A DNA stretch of 64,000 nt. It comes from Luscinia megarhynchos (Eukaryota; Chordata; Aves; Passeriformes; Turdidae). The notes beneath the pieces were generated by a model, which worked only from the letters and a program-made list of their open reading frames with translations, was not told the DNA's origin and ran no database searches. Below, piece by piece: positions 50,721 through 64,000 of the stretch. Location: positions 12,500,483 through 12,564,482 of the forward strand of contig CM067568.1 in the NCBI GenBank assembly GCA_034336665.1. Reading direction: 5' to 3'. Each line of letters starts with the position of its first letter. The first letter of the stretch is position 1. Position numbers and translations under genes: made by a program.

Positions 50721-53700
50721 TATTTAAACCAAAGGTAACTAATTAATAAATTTTGATATAGCTGTAAATAATACATGTAAGCCTGTTTTTACCACTTGCT
50801 CACACGTTAAGGTCACTCTTTTAGGCAGAAAAAAAATGCTTTGTTGATATAAGCTGTCTAAAAACGTATTTTTTTTATCTCCCCATGTGTAAGGAACATT
50901 ACTTCCAGGTCATAGGAAGCTTCCAAAATGACTTAAAAGGTGTTTTGTAAGTAAACAGTTTTGAGAACTTCTCAGTTTTCAGCCATTTCTATTATAGGCT
51001 TAAATCAAGATGAAAATTTGCCTCTTGGAACTGACAATACCGCCTAACGAAAGTGATTAAGAAATGACTAAATTTGTCATGTCAGCTTTTCCTATAGCTC
51101 TTGCAGCTGCTGAGTAATATTTTGGATGCTTTCACTATTTACATCTGGACACTACTTTTAAAATTCATCACCTAATAATTCATACCACTCACAGATTTAG
51201 TCATAGTTCAGCTTTCTTTGACAAAAGGCTTGTAGATGGTTCAAGAGAGCTATCTTTACTGAAGTTGTCTTCAACTAATCTGTTTACATCCAGATTGTTT
51301 AAAAAGACATTCTGAAAATCCCCAATGCCTCAAAACCACATTTTAGCACCTATTTGTTTTGCTGGAGAACCAATCAACTTCTCTTATTTTATAACCTGTG
51401 GAGAGTTCACCTGTATGGAAACAGCAAGTGCACTTTGACACTAACTAATGTTTATAAGCTATTTATAAGTTAGAATTAGGCTTGAAGTCAAAGGGCATTA
51501 AAAAAAATTCAAACAAAAACAGGTTGGGTGCTATTGCCATATTTGTTTGAGTGGGGAAGCAAAGGTGGGTGAAAATTCACCTTCTTGTAGCAGCTTGAAC
51601 AACTAAAGTTTTGAAACAGCTTGCCATATGCATAAGGAGATTAGAAAAGGGGGTGAAATAAGAGTTTCTCTCATTCATTCATCCTCTTCCCCACAGCAGC
51701 TAGGAGTCTGAAAGGAATGTGACTGAGGCACCACCAGCTCCCTAATCTACATCTACAGCTGCACCCCACATGCAAAACAAGCAAAGAAATTATAAACTGG
51801 TTTCAAAGAAATACCTGAGCAACCATTGAAAGCAAAGCTGGGATTGTTCACTGGAAACTAATGGCTATTTTAACACATAATGGTGAATTAAAAATAGGAT
51901 GGCAGCAAAGTCCACCTAAAACTTGGGTTTGTTGTTTCACCACTAAGATCAAATGCAACACAAGGAGCACCACAGATCTTTTTTAAAAAATGCATGTTCT
52001 TGTACCCACACATCATTTGCTTCTCAAACAGTAAATTAGGGGTTTTCGGCCGGCACAGTGGTTGCCTTATAAAACAACTCTAAATAGTCACTTTTATCCA
52101 TTTATAAATGGATATACTTTGGAGGGTCAAGTATGTGCTGTTGTTTCACACCACAAATGTTTTCTTTCGTTTCCAATGGTTAAATGTCATGAGAGCGCTC
52201 GACCCCACTACAGAACATCATTCAGTATCTGGGGGAAACCACAAATACGGCTGTACCTGTGGCTGGCATGAGATCATTTAAAAATAAAAGATCATTTCAA
52301 GAGTGGATTCTGTAATAGTGAGACATTTGCACCTACAAAAATGTATTAAATATGGACTCCCTTTATATATATATATTCTGTAGTCGTTGTTCTTCTCTAA
52401 TGTAAGGGGTTTTTTTCAAATATATACAACATTTTGAGCTATAGGAACTCTGTTGCATAGATTAATGGGATACCATGAATGGTCACTGAATATACATAGA
52501 ATCTTTTTTACCCCCACTTAGATGGCTCAGGAAAAAAAAATTGATAAAACTGGGAAAGTTCTACACAAGTATTCATGTCTTTGGTAGAAGTAAAGAGCAA
52601 TGCCTTTAAAGAAAGACTTAAAACACAATGGTGCTAAAACTCTGTCAGCCACAGTTTCTGTGCAAAGCTCAGAGGGAGTTTCATGCAAAGAATGTTTCAG
52701 AATTGTGTTACAGACTTATGTTGTTGCTTGAGTTCACTGAAAACAAATTGCAGGCATGATGCTGGAGATGCACTGGAAATAAATGTTTTAAGATAGACAA
52801 CCACAGCAAAATAGTATTTGATAATATTCCAAAAATCAAGCTGTAACTGCTGCACTAGCGGCGTTTAAAAATGGAACAAGAGAGGTGAAAGAAAAAGAAA
52901 AGTTTGATTCAGGAAAGGTTCAAATTCTCATCAGTTACAATGGCAACAACTGTTGGCAAAACATGTGGGTAACAGAGGAGGAGGAGAAGGAGGAGTTGTT
53001 TTCCCAAAGTAAAATGGTTCACTGCACATCACCCTGTTAATGTTGTTCAACCAATATTATAGTTAAATCACAGAGAAATCTGTTTCTTCTACTAAGCTAC
53101 CTAGCAAAGATCCTGATGATATATTTGAGGTCCAGTACTGCCCATGAGAAAACAAAACACATGAACAATGTAAAATCCACCACTAAATATTTAGTAGTGG
53201 CCAAAGAGTATTGCTGGGAAACGTATCTGTCATCACATTCAAAAATTGGTTTAGCTTATGGGTTTGGAGAGCTCTGCAAAACGTAAAAAAGAAAGGCCCT
53301 TACTAGGGATATTTCCAAATTCTTTTACATGCTCTTTCACCAATGATTGTAAAATGATCTAATTAATTTATTTAAACTCTGGACAATTTTCTCATATATT
53401 TTTAGAAAATTAGCAACCTGGAACACGTGATCAAGAAAAAAAAATTAATTTCTCCTGGCTTAAAACAAAATCACTCCCTTTTATCTGGTGTCTTCAGCTT
53501 CTGGAGAAAAAGATATATAAACACTAGTGCCAAATAACTTACATTATGGGTGTCAGTATTAGAAAAAGTTATTCAGGATTCATAAGGGAGTTGAAAATAG
53601 ACACATAAAACCCAGTTACCACGCCATCAGTTGGGTTTTGGGGAGAAAAGTGGGAAGGGAGGGCTTGCAGATGTTAAACACAAGCACAGTCATTAATAAC

Positions 53701-55948
53701 CATCAAAATGGAAAAAGAATTGCTCACTAACATGCTAATGCCAATACTTTAAAAGAATTTTTCCCTAGTTTTTGCCAGTGATTTCACTGTTATGCCATTG
53801 CTGTTACTATACTCCAGTGGAAAGTGATTTGTTGATATCCCCTTAGGTCATTCCAAGTTGTATGGAGCCTACAGCAATTAGCTGCTCATGTTTCTGTCAG
53901 TTTTCTGGTACTAGACCTTCCTTTTCATGAGATTTTTTTTTCCCCCTGTTCATTTATATTAGATGTTTGTGGTTCTCTCACTCTGAGCTATACAGATAAT
54001 AATTAAGCTGAAATGCTCGAGACCAATACAGTGTTCTTTGTACTCTAGAGTTAGCACAACCATTTCAGAAGGCATCTAATAATCTGCATGAAGAAAGGCA
54101 GAGAAAGTGTGGTAAGAAACATGAACTATTTATGCACATTTTTATGGTTTATCTTGGCAAATTTTTGCTTATGATTTTCTCTAAATGTGAGTTTTTGGAT
54201 GCCTACATATACAGACACAACTAGCCTACATGCAACTTTCCAAACTGATGCTATGTTCAAAACTGTTGAAGCAAAAGGACAGACTATCTTTATCCCTTCA
54301 ATCCTTTGGAATTTGTATTTTAAATTCTGCCTATCTATATATTTGTGTGTATCTAGTACCTTTTCTCTGCAACCTTAATAAACCCGGCATTTTATGATTA
54401 GCTAAAAATCAACAAACTTTTGGGATCCACATGATTTTGGTGCAATACAGTGAAGGCTCAAATTTTTTAACATAAACTATTTGGTGCCTCATTTGCAGGT
54501 GTACTTTGGAATTATATGTCTAAATTATTTCCACCTCATCTGAAAAGAAGTTGCTGTAATTAATTGCTCCTGCCACAAGCTGTGCCCAGGAAGTTGGTAG
54601 AGTAAAACCAGGCTAGTCTGAGGAGTATCAGGACATTAAAATATGTCAGCAAGATGCTCAAGATATTTTAATGAAATTTAGGAAGCAATAATTGCAATTT
54701 CTCTGGCAAGTTGAATATGCATCTTTCTGAAATATACATAGCAGTTATCATATATGAAATTTATTTTCATCCATTCCCTGAGCAAAAAGAAGGATAATTA
54801 AAAAGCAGAGCTCTAGGAAACTGGATGATTTCATTTTGCAAGGATTTGTACAACCACTTCTTTATTTTTGTGTTGAATTACTCAAAGTGAAGCAACAGCT
54901 AGCTAATCCAAAGTCAGAAATCATGCCAGCCTCACATGAAAATCGCTTTCCGGACATATAAATGCATGCTAGTTAAGTTTGAAGCATGTAAATTAATCTT
55001 GGTAAGGGTGAAATTAAAAGAATTCCAGTAACACATTAGTATTACTGGTTGAAAGAGTAGCAGTGATAAAATATTTCTCAAGTACTACAGAAAATCATAG
55101 AAAAGAACTGAAGGCTTAGACACACTCCCTAACAGAGACAATTTGGGATTTTGCTGGTGCTAACAGGCATGCAAACAATTTTTCCAGGCCACTTTCCAAA
55201 AGCCTCTGAGAATACAGCCTTAAGTGAGTATAGTTTTTCATGCAGGATAACAAACTGACAGCCTAAGAGATGGAAAACTTATAGGCAGGTACAGAGTAAA
55301 AATACCATCACTACTGGAAAAAAAAATATAATGGATCAGTGATACTAAAAATTAAATGAACTGGTGATATCTCATCCTTGTGTTTATCTGTCTCTGTAGC
55401 ATATGGCTTTTTTACTTTGAATGAATCACAGTTAAGCATCAAATGCAAAAGTCAAGAGGCAAGTTCACTGTATACTTAAAAAGAATTCACAAAAATGACT
55501 CTTTCTGTCGACTGCTCCCATTCAAAGGCCTGAATGAACAGGCTTTATAAATATGGGGTACTCATGGAAGCCTGCACAGCCAAGTATGCCTGCAACCAGA
55601 TATTTCCTATGTGAATAACTAGACAGGGAATTTTCAAAGGCTTGTAGTAAGCAGTTTCAGCAGCAAATTGTCTCAGCCCTTAGTCACATGTTCCTTAAAA
55701 GGAAATCATTAGCAATCTAAAAACTCCCTTTCTTTAGTGTTTTCCAGCATATGCTTAGTGTACTGAGGCACATTATAAGTGATATTAACCTATGCCTGAA
55801 ACAGCAACCAAGTTTATACTCTCCTAGAAAATACTGTGCACATCCACTGAAGATATATTATGTACCTAGCATGTTCCCCAGCTCATATCTCTCGTGTTAT
55901 TCAGTCCCTACTTAATAGATAATAAAGCCACATTCTAAAACATTTTAA

Positions 55949-56052
55949 AGTGGTCTTCTGAGCCAAGCACTCAGGTTATCTGTGTTCAATTCCCAGCTCC
56001 ACCCAGGCTTCCTGTGAGACCCAGAGTAACTCATTTAAGTGTCTGAGTTTCT
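55949..56052 (+). mobile_element. MIR-type SINE (tRNA-derived, ancient)
   Basis: AGTGGTCTTCTGAGCCAAGC, then CAGGTTATCTGTGTTCAATT, CCCAGCTCCACC, CTGTGAGACCCAGAGTAACT, CATTTAAGTGTCTGAGTTTC follow the MIR consensus in order. The matching landmarks are a tRNA-like B box (GGTTCAAATCC, here GTGTTCAATTCC), then CGGCTCTGCCAC, then TGTGTGACCTTGGGCAAGT and TCTGTGCCTCAGTTTC. The copy is diverged throughout with small deletions, as expected for an insertion older than birds. Confidence 0.75.
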
Positions 56053-59000
56053 TGCCTGAGTTCCTTTTTATAACCCTTCTTTTGAGTCCTATCTAGCAAG
56101 ATTTTACAGTTCTTTAGGGAGAGCAACATCCCTGGCTTCTTAGGAGCAATAGTGACTGAAGAGTCTAAGATCATCCATTCCATGACAAAACATCCATGAC
56201 ATTTGAACAGGATTGACTACTACAGTACCATTCTAGTAGCCTCAGTTCAGCTCTACCAGTGACTTGAAATTAATTGCAGTCAGTGTCTTATATTTCAAAG
56301 GAAAAAAATAATTACAAGAAAGAATAAATGGTTTTTCAATAAGCTTTAAACAAAAGGATAATGTATTTTTAAAGGAATTCAGTTGCTAATTTCAGCAGTG
56401 AGCTAAGCTCTTTCTTCCATAGTTCCTAACCAATTGCTCAGATTTATAACTATATTGAAAAGAATCTACCAAATCTTTGATTTTTATTTCTATGTCATTT
56501 CACTAGTACCCTCTTGCTAGATATAACCAGCAACACCAGAACCACACACACTATTAAACTGCATTTTTAAATCTTGTTTTTCTGGTGACAGGTAGGAAGC
56601 TTATGAATCTCTTTCTCATGGTTTATATTGTCACCAGTTAACCCTGATAAAACATGGTCTGATAGAGTAGAGCTGGGCAGAGTTTATGCAGTGTATGTCT
56701 ATGCAAGAAGCAAGGTTAGATGTGTAGTTTGACCACTCAGGATACCTTGGATATATGATAGAACTAAATGCTTGAATTGGGGGATGATTGAATGAATTAG
56801 CTGTAGCTATTTTTTTTAAATCCAATTAATAAATTATACAATCAGGCTATTTTAAAATGAAAGACCAGTAACAACAAATCTTTTTGAAAAATCACTATGC
56901 AGATATTTCAATATTTCTTCAATATTCTTCAATATTCTAAGATCTTTTTATTATAATTTTGATTTTCAAAGCACTTTTAAACAATGAATGAATCAAACGA
57001 CTGTGCATTAACTCCTTTTCCACAACTGTGGCTCTGAATATTAAAGTGAAAAAAGCAAAGGAAAAATGGCAGAACAAACTAATAGACAGTGGAAAGAGGA
57101 TTTCTTAGACATCCAGTGTAGACATACTTGTTGTGCATATATATCTATTTCCCACCTGTACACTGTCTCAATGCATCACAGTAAAGTTCTCACACTATTT
57201 TACCCAAAATTCTCCTCCTATTAATTATAAAATTAGTCAGAAGAAACTCATGTTCTTGTAACCATATAAGACTAGAACTACTCCCCAGTAAAAATTTCTG
57301 TCAGCATAAAGGAATGACCTATATAAATACTGTATTTTTTATTATTCAGAACTTTCTTCATTTTTTCCAGTTTTTCCCACCACTCTACTTAATATTTCTG
57401 CATGTTTTTTGCCAAAACAAATTCAGTATCTTTGATGGTATGATGTGTGTATAATTCACTTGTGATTTTTCAGTTAAAGAAGCTATCCCAAACTCAAGGG
57501 TGTTATAACTTTTTTCTACTGCTACTCCATATTTTCACTTATACCCCTGTGTATTCGCATATGCATTTTAAATACGTCTCTAAAACACCAATAATCCCTC
57601 TTTGAAGTGCTGAATGGAAACCAAAAGATCAGACATTTTTAGTTCATGACTTTTCTCTCACTACAGGAAACACCTCTGAGATCATAATTTGACAGCAATT
57701 TCTCTTGTCTTCCAATCCTGAGATGTTTTCCATAGCATTTATTATTCCAAGTAGGCAGATTTTATTTGGAAGTGCTATTAGGCCGTAGGTTGTAGATCAA
57801 CCAGCAGCAGGGAATATCTCCAGTCCCTGTTTGCTTCTGCAAAAAGGGGACAGGAGAGGTTTTACAGGTTCAAGGGCAATGGATTTGTGATTTTAAGGAA
57901 TTTGACTTCACTGTCTGATGAGTGGAAAACTTGAAGTGAAGCTTTTCCTGTGATTGTGTTATTGATAAGGTCTCTGGCCTTTTGGATCCTCTCATTCAAC
58001 AAGTTTTCACACAGGTACTTTTCATATAAACATATATTTAAGAAAACCAACCTGTCTGAAGGAGAATGGAAAAAAAATCCCTCACCTCAGTCTAGCGGTC
58101 TGCTTTCTCCAAGAATCTAGGAGCTTAATTCTACTTGAAACATCTATTTTTCTATCAAAAATACTGAAATCCACCAACAGACTGAAAAGTTAGTGGCACA
58201 AGCACTTGAATGCACGCAGCAGAGTTGCACAGAGCTCATTTCCAGAGGCAATCAGGCTAACAACACAAATTTGGTATCTTCCTTTTCTACTCAAATTGCC
58301 AACCTGAGAACTCTAAAAACTGAAGCTCCATTTTCCCTTGTTGCCATGTACTACAGTAAGGTCTCATCACAGAGCTGACTATAATGCCACAGACAACTTC
58401 TGTAAAGCAAATTTCAGAAGGAAAAAGATTAAAACTTCTACAATTACACTCCACTTCATAGTTCTGCTTGCAGGATGCGACACCTCCCTCCTCAAGGCAG
58501 AAAGTCTTCCCACCCCAGTGGGAATCCCTCTCCTTTCCCAGGCACTTGTTCTGCTTGCTCTCCTGCCAGTCCTGGTTCCCCCTTTTCTGTGAACTTTTTT
58601 TACTCACTAAACTGAGAGTGAATCCATTTATGTAGCTACTGATGTCTGCAATTTCTGCTGAGACAAACAGATTTCAGGATATTTAGGGCTTCTTTTCCCC
58701 AGAAAGATGCCTCTGATATGGAGTACCAGACCAAGAACCACAGCAAATGTAAGATGTGATAAAGGAGTGAGTGCTGGGTAAAAGAGTAACACTCTAATTT
58801 AAGTCAGGCCTTCTTTAAATGTGAGGGCTAAAATGTCCTGCTGTGCCTCTGTATGGTTGAGCCTGTGCTCAGCTATTTCTCACACAGTCCTGGATTCACA
58901 GGCTGAATCCAAGCAAAGTTTGGATCCCATCTCAGGTGGACACTGCTCTCACATCTAGGTTTTCCTTCCAAGAGCAGCCCAAAGGGTTGAGCAGGATGGG

Positions 59001-59301
59001 TTCTGTGGTGCACACCAGCCCATTTCACTCATGGGGTAACACCCAGCACTGAGCCCTGGGGGACTCCTGCAGTGCAGTCACCTAGATGGGACACAAATCC
59101 TGGAAAGGGGCTGGGAACCACACAAACTCAGCCAACAGAGTCTAGAGCTATCAGCCCAAGAGAAGCAGCAAGTGGCTTCCTCTGAGAGTTACAGTACAGT
59201 TTCTAAGACCTTTTCATGATATTGTGTCATTTTAAGCATCATGAAAAATAAAACAGATAGATCATTCCTCAAATACATCACACTCTTCCTCATTAGGAAG
59301 T

Positions 59302-59724
59302 TTGCCCAGTTTCCCTAGCACAAGATCACTGAATGCAGTGAGTCATTATGAGGAACTGGTGTGGTTACAAAATGAAGCCTTTTATATTAGAAACAGGGTT
59401 TATCATAAACCTATCAATGAACACATGGGGGAAGAAGTACAAACTCTGTCAGGAGAAGGTTATGGACCAGAGATAAAAGTTAATAGTGAAGTACTTGATG
59501 AAGTACCAGACTTTGTCCAGGCACAGTTGTATCTCCTTCCTAAGATACACAAAAAAACAGCTCAGTATATTTTAAGGCAAATAGTTTCCAGCTTCAAATT
59601 ACTGAAAAATAATTTAAAATGGATGGATTAAATGTGGAAGCTACAGATCTGTCTGAAACCCTCTTATTATAGTGATACCCTAATGAAACTAAAGCACTTC
59701 TCTTGCACCCGGTACGTAAGATAG
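59302..59724 (+). pseudogene. Decayed Penelope-like element reverse transcriptase
   Basis: A 109-codon open frame (59302-59631) includes VYHKPINEHMGEEVQTLSGE, then GYGPEIKV, then the diagnostic YLLPKIHK, and shortly after it RQIVSS in place of the usual PGRPIVS. After one in-frame TAA the same frame continues to 59724 with LQICLKPSYYSDTLMKLKHF. This resembles the family's LQPLVKTLPSY-DTT segment. The order and spacing fit Penelope-like reverse transcriptases, the single-ORF retroelements whose RT is related to telomerase. The catalytic YxDD part and the GIY-YIG endonuclease are missing or unrecognisable. A stop codon, a lost PGR and the truncation show that it is dead. Confidence 0.68.
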
Positions 59725-62700
59725 AACACTTGATCCCAGAATATGGAGTATAACAAAAAAGGAATAAATTCAGTGAAACTTATTTCCAAAAATATAATTT
59801 AAGTCTACAATGCACCAAAACCTCAATTATTTCAGTCAGTTTCACAAACTTAATTTAGATAGGACTATTGTCAGCAAATTGATAGCACTGCCAGTAAACA
59901 TTCAGAAAGCATTATTTTCACAAAACCTCATGTGCATAAAATGGAAAACATTTTAACTATGCCTCAGCAATGCCAACATAACAAAGGGAAGAACCTGAGA
60001 GCTACAGCAGGTGACAGATTGCCTGTTCCTTGAGAGCAAAATCTCCCAGTAAGATCTTTTTTCAAACTGTGCAGCGTATTCCAAGCAAATCACTAGAACT
60101 CCAAACAAAATTCTACATGGTAGAAATATGCAGAAAATATGTAGGCTGAGATGAAATGTATCACCACAAATGAAATCTTTTTCATTCTCTTTTCCCTGAC
60201 ACGTGCAGACCTTCTGCAAAGAAGGAAAGAAAGCACTATTTTGCTCAGTACCCAAGGCTCTGTTTCCATGGGAAGCATGTGCCTATCTAGAGACAGTAGT
60301 TTGGTGAGAAATGTGATTTGTGAATGCTTGTTTCCCATGGTTTTGCATGAGATGCAAACACAGAGTTTTGTTTCTCTGCTGTCTATTAAAGTATAAGCCC
60401 AGATCAAAACTTTGCCTGAATTTAGGGCATTTTAGTATCTCTTTCCCAATTGAATTATTCAACTTCTAATATGAGGAGAGATTAGTCTCAAGACTTTACT
60501 TCCAGGACAAGCTGAAAAGCTTTAACAGGATCACTAATTTCTTGAAACTTAACTGAATGCAATACTTTTAGACCTTTTCCTATATCTCAAATGTTGTTAC
60601 CTAGTTACCTATTGTGTCCAACAACTCTTCAGCTGGAACTCTGACAGAGAGACACACAGCCCAGCTATTTGAAAGTTCTTTCCTTAGGTTAAAATTCTTT
60701 GGTTTCAGGGATTGTGTAGATTTTTTTCTTCAAAACTGAATGCTATGATAAACACAGGAAACAAACAGGCAGATTGACTCTGAAATTTGCACTCATTATG
60801 AGCATTTTATGAAAGTAAGCTGCAAATAGTAATAGACCTCCCACAAGACAAAGGTGGCTGTTGGTAAATATAGAAAAATATCTAAGAAATGGGGAGAAGT
60901 GCAACACTGAGTCAAAGTGTCAGGCAGCAAGAATGTGAGAAGTGTTGATTATTCCTTCTTTTTTCAGTAGAGAGATATGCCACTTTTATATGATTAACAT
61001 TTCTTTCTGTTAACCAGACAGCAATGCAGCAAAGGTATAAAAGTTCGTTCTTAGCTGGTAAGCATTAGTTCATCTTCTTTCTTTCTATTGTAAAAAAAGC
61101 TAAGTACTGTGGAGCCAGAGCTTTAATACTCTCAGCAGCTCTTCACAAAAGCCTCAGTGAAATCTGGGTCCTGTCATAGCATGACAAGAAGATAATCTGT
61201 GTGGGACCTTCCTTTCTGATTAGAAGGTGCTTTCTCTTAATCAGATGGAAAGAAAGTCTCTTGGTAAGAAACCCCCCTCCTCCAGAAAATGAAAACAAAT
61301 CTTTAGAGAAAGGCTTAGTCAGAATCTACATGGAATCCAGGTTAAACCATTTTCCCTGGGCCTTATAACCACCAAATGTCCCTGCATATATGTGGCTCCT
61401 TAGCTTCCTCTGAAGCAGTGTTTTAATCCAGGCAAGATTTCACCCTGCAATATAGGCCTTTGTAGCATTAATATCTTAATGGTCCTGGATGCTGCAGCTC
61501 ATCAAGTGTTATGTACTTTGTCATCTCTAGGGAGAAAGGAAATAAATGGGTGACTTTAAGCCTTGACAGCTGTAAATCTGTTACCAGGATGAAGAAGGCT
61601 GATGTACAGATGCACTGTTCTGTGCAGGTATTCCTGCTTTGCAGAGGCAAGTAGGATCTGGGACAGGTTTGTGGCTTCTATCTCATCAGAATTCATTTAT
61701 TTAATGAGAAGAAATGGAAGATTATTTACTTAATAACAACTTTTTAAAAACCCTTCTCAACAAGTGCTAAGGAACACTGTGTGTTCTTTCCTACTGCTAT
61801 TTTTCCCTTCTTCAGCATGAAAAGGCAAAGCCTGGAAAGAGTAAATAAGCCAAGAGTCCTACATGCCATTCCAGTGATCCATCATCCATTCCATTCTTCT
61901 CAGAAAATAAATAGATATTTTTCATAAAATGCTACCCCTAAGATCTTTAATTCTTCTGATTGCTAAAGGACTGCCTACTCAGGAAAGATTTAAAGCATTT
62001 AAAATTTGGAAACTAGTTTCATTCTTAGCACTCTGCAACCTGTAGATTGTTAATTTACCATCTTCCTAAGCATATAACAGAAGCTCAAAGAACAAAAACT
62101 GCTCAGCTAATTCTATGAGGATACCTACTTATGTTGCCTGGATTATGTAATGAATATACTGAAATTAGAAAAAGAATTATTTCTCTTACAGTTTTTGAAT
62201 TGCAATTTTTTTATGTAGATCTGAGAGACTGTAAGTTTCTCAACTAATTAAAAAAAAACCCTGATCAGTATAATAATTATATTGTAAATAATATAATATA
62301 TTACATTGGTTCTGAAAGGGGGCATTTGAACTGGAAATTTAAAATAATGTTAGAATACAAAAATCACATGACAAAATTGATCCAAAAATCAAGTTGCTTC
62401 TAGCAAGGGCATTCTATAATTGCTGCTGTTGTCTCAGCTTTCACAGCTGTACATGCACCATGTCCTGTGCATGGATTACAAATGTTGATGCCATGCATCA
62501 CCAAGCCTTCTCCCATGCCATGCTGAAGCCTGTTCAGCCAATGACTTCACACAGCAATAGGAAAACACTTTTTTCATCCTGTTTGGGTTTTGATTTTTAG
62601 AGGATCAGTATGTTCTGATTGAGAAGAATCAAAAGGGCTGCCTGTTTCACAAGGGAGTTCCCTGTTTGTTTCAGAGTAGGAAATAAGCCTGAAACCACGT

Positions 62701-64000
62701 AGTATTTCTTGACAAAGTGCTTTGCCAGTGGTAACCACAACATTTTCAAACTTTTGCACTGGAATGGCTCATCTTTCTCTCAAGGTAACAACAGAGTTCT
62801 CTATCACTATCCAAAGAAAATAATTGTGTTTTCCACATTAAAATAAAAAATGAATTACATCAACCTGTCAAACTATGGGCCTATTCTCCACAGAGAATTC
62901 CAGCTGCCAGTAACACAGGAGGTACCTGAGCCCCAAGTTGGAAAAAGGGTGTAAAAGACCTACTTGTAAGGGGTAGCACCACCAGACTACACAAAAGGCA
63001 CCATAAAGATCTTCTTACATATTTAAACACATATTCAGACATATTTAAATATGCAGTGAGAGGCTTATAAAAAGCACACCCCACTAGACATGTAATTAAG
63101 TAAATATTAATATGCTTTACATGTGCTGAATCATTTATCTGGACAATATTAATTATCATAGTTACATAAAGCAATAAGCACTAATGACAATTCCTACTAC
63201 TATACATGAGAAAAGGAGTGGCTGAGAAAGAAGAGGAAGACATTGGACATTTTGAAAAAAATCTTTCCAAGAGCTTAAAGAGATAGTGATTTTCATTGCA
63301 GACTAGAAATGAATGCACCCTTTTTTTATTTTTTTTCTTTTTAAGTAACCAGGACCTTTAAAAGGGCAATTTTGCAGAGAGAAATAACACCTTTGTACTT
63401 TTAATGTATGTTTATGTAAAATGTGAGTGGCAGTTCCATGTTAATAGACCTTGTTTAGGGGGGAAAAAAAAGAATAAAAAAAAATCAGTTGCTGAACTAT
63501 GGTGAGTAATTAGCCCCTTAGCATCCCCTTTCTCCAGGAATGCTTCCTCCTGAGCTGGCTCTTTTAAATAGCTCGGGTCCTGGCTGCCTTTGTTGAGCTT
63601 GGAAATTGTGCACATATGAGAGAAATTAAGCCCTCATTTAACAGGGACACATGTCTGTCAAGTCCAGAGGAACAAAGGCTGGTCCCTGGGGGCTACTCAG
63701 CTCCCTGAGGCTGCCACTCATTCTGTTAGCAATGCTTACCCTTTACAGATTGTGTATAAAACCCAATAAATCATTTCATCTGCTCTGGTTAATATACACA
63801 TGAGCCCGGGACTTTCTTCAAAGTATTTTTTTTTTCTTTTGCTTGCAACTCTTCACATTTATTAAGAAGTGACCTCTCTTTGCCAGAGTTTAGCCAGGTT
63901 TTTACCTTTATGCAATGACATTAATGTTTGTGAAGTAAACTGAAGCATTTACTGTCAGAAATAAAGACATTTGATGCTACTTCTGTTTCACACAGGAAAT

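Noticed and set aside
58950..59110. GC-rich stretch with CACTGAGCCCTGGGGGACTC, similar to a phrase found in bird CR1 elements
   Set aside because: Only this one phrase matches; flanking sequence does not follow CR1 order, so I did not call an element.
33600..64000. Search for the upstream SOX6 coiled-coil and glutamine-rich exons
   Set aside because: No CTGTTG/TTGCTG-type array or matching peptide found on the minus strand; these exons appear to lie beyond the window.

Overview
This window is vertebrate nuclear DNA, most likely from a songbird (passerine). It lies almost entirely inside the introns of one very large gene, SOX6, on the minus strand. Three SOX6 coding exons are certain. Exon A (33408-33528) encodes VQGHMPPL...ITYKP, exon B (25263-25342) encodes GDNYPVQF...SPLQLQ, and exon C (1306-1455) encodes QLYAAQLA...SPVTQVK. 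Their splice sites and phases (0-1, 1-0, 0-0) join into one uninterrupted reading frame that matches SOX6 and not SOX5. Together they cover the stretch after the SOX6 leucine zipper and glutamine-rich segment. The exons for the N-terminus and coiled coil lie to the right (beyond 64000), and those for the rest of the protein, including the HMG box, lie to the left (before 1).

The bird assignment rests on a piece of a songbird-type endogenous-retrovirus LTR (about 3392-3665) and a degenerate CR1 LINE 3' end (about 5807-5945). The compact, AT-rich, repeat-poor introns fit this. Older repeats include a MIR-type SINE (about 55949-56052), a possible L2/CR1-type 3' end (about 49985-50112) and a decayed Penelope-like reverse transcriptase (about 59302-59724).

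Layout from right to left, in the direction of SOX6 transcription. 64000-33529 is one long intron carrying a sharp CpG island (about 42355-42660), a possible internal promoter. Exon A follows. Then comes an intron of about 8 kb (33407-25343) with a near-ideal zero-length AG|GT site at 28880/28879, which is a candidate recursive splice site. Exon B follows, then an intron of about 24 kb (25262-1456) with several blocks that look like conserved regulatory sequence, then exon C, then the start of the next intron.

I found no independent protein-coding gene, tRNA, rRNA or CRISPR. The many open frames of 60-200 codons look fortuitous. Three clusters of long open frames are listed as observations because they coincide with local GC or CpG enrichment or a strong splice donor. 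Calls of conserved noncoding sequence are inferences from composition and motifs; no alignment was possible.
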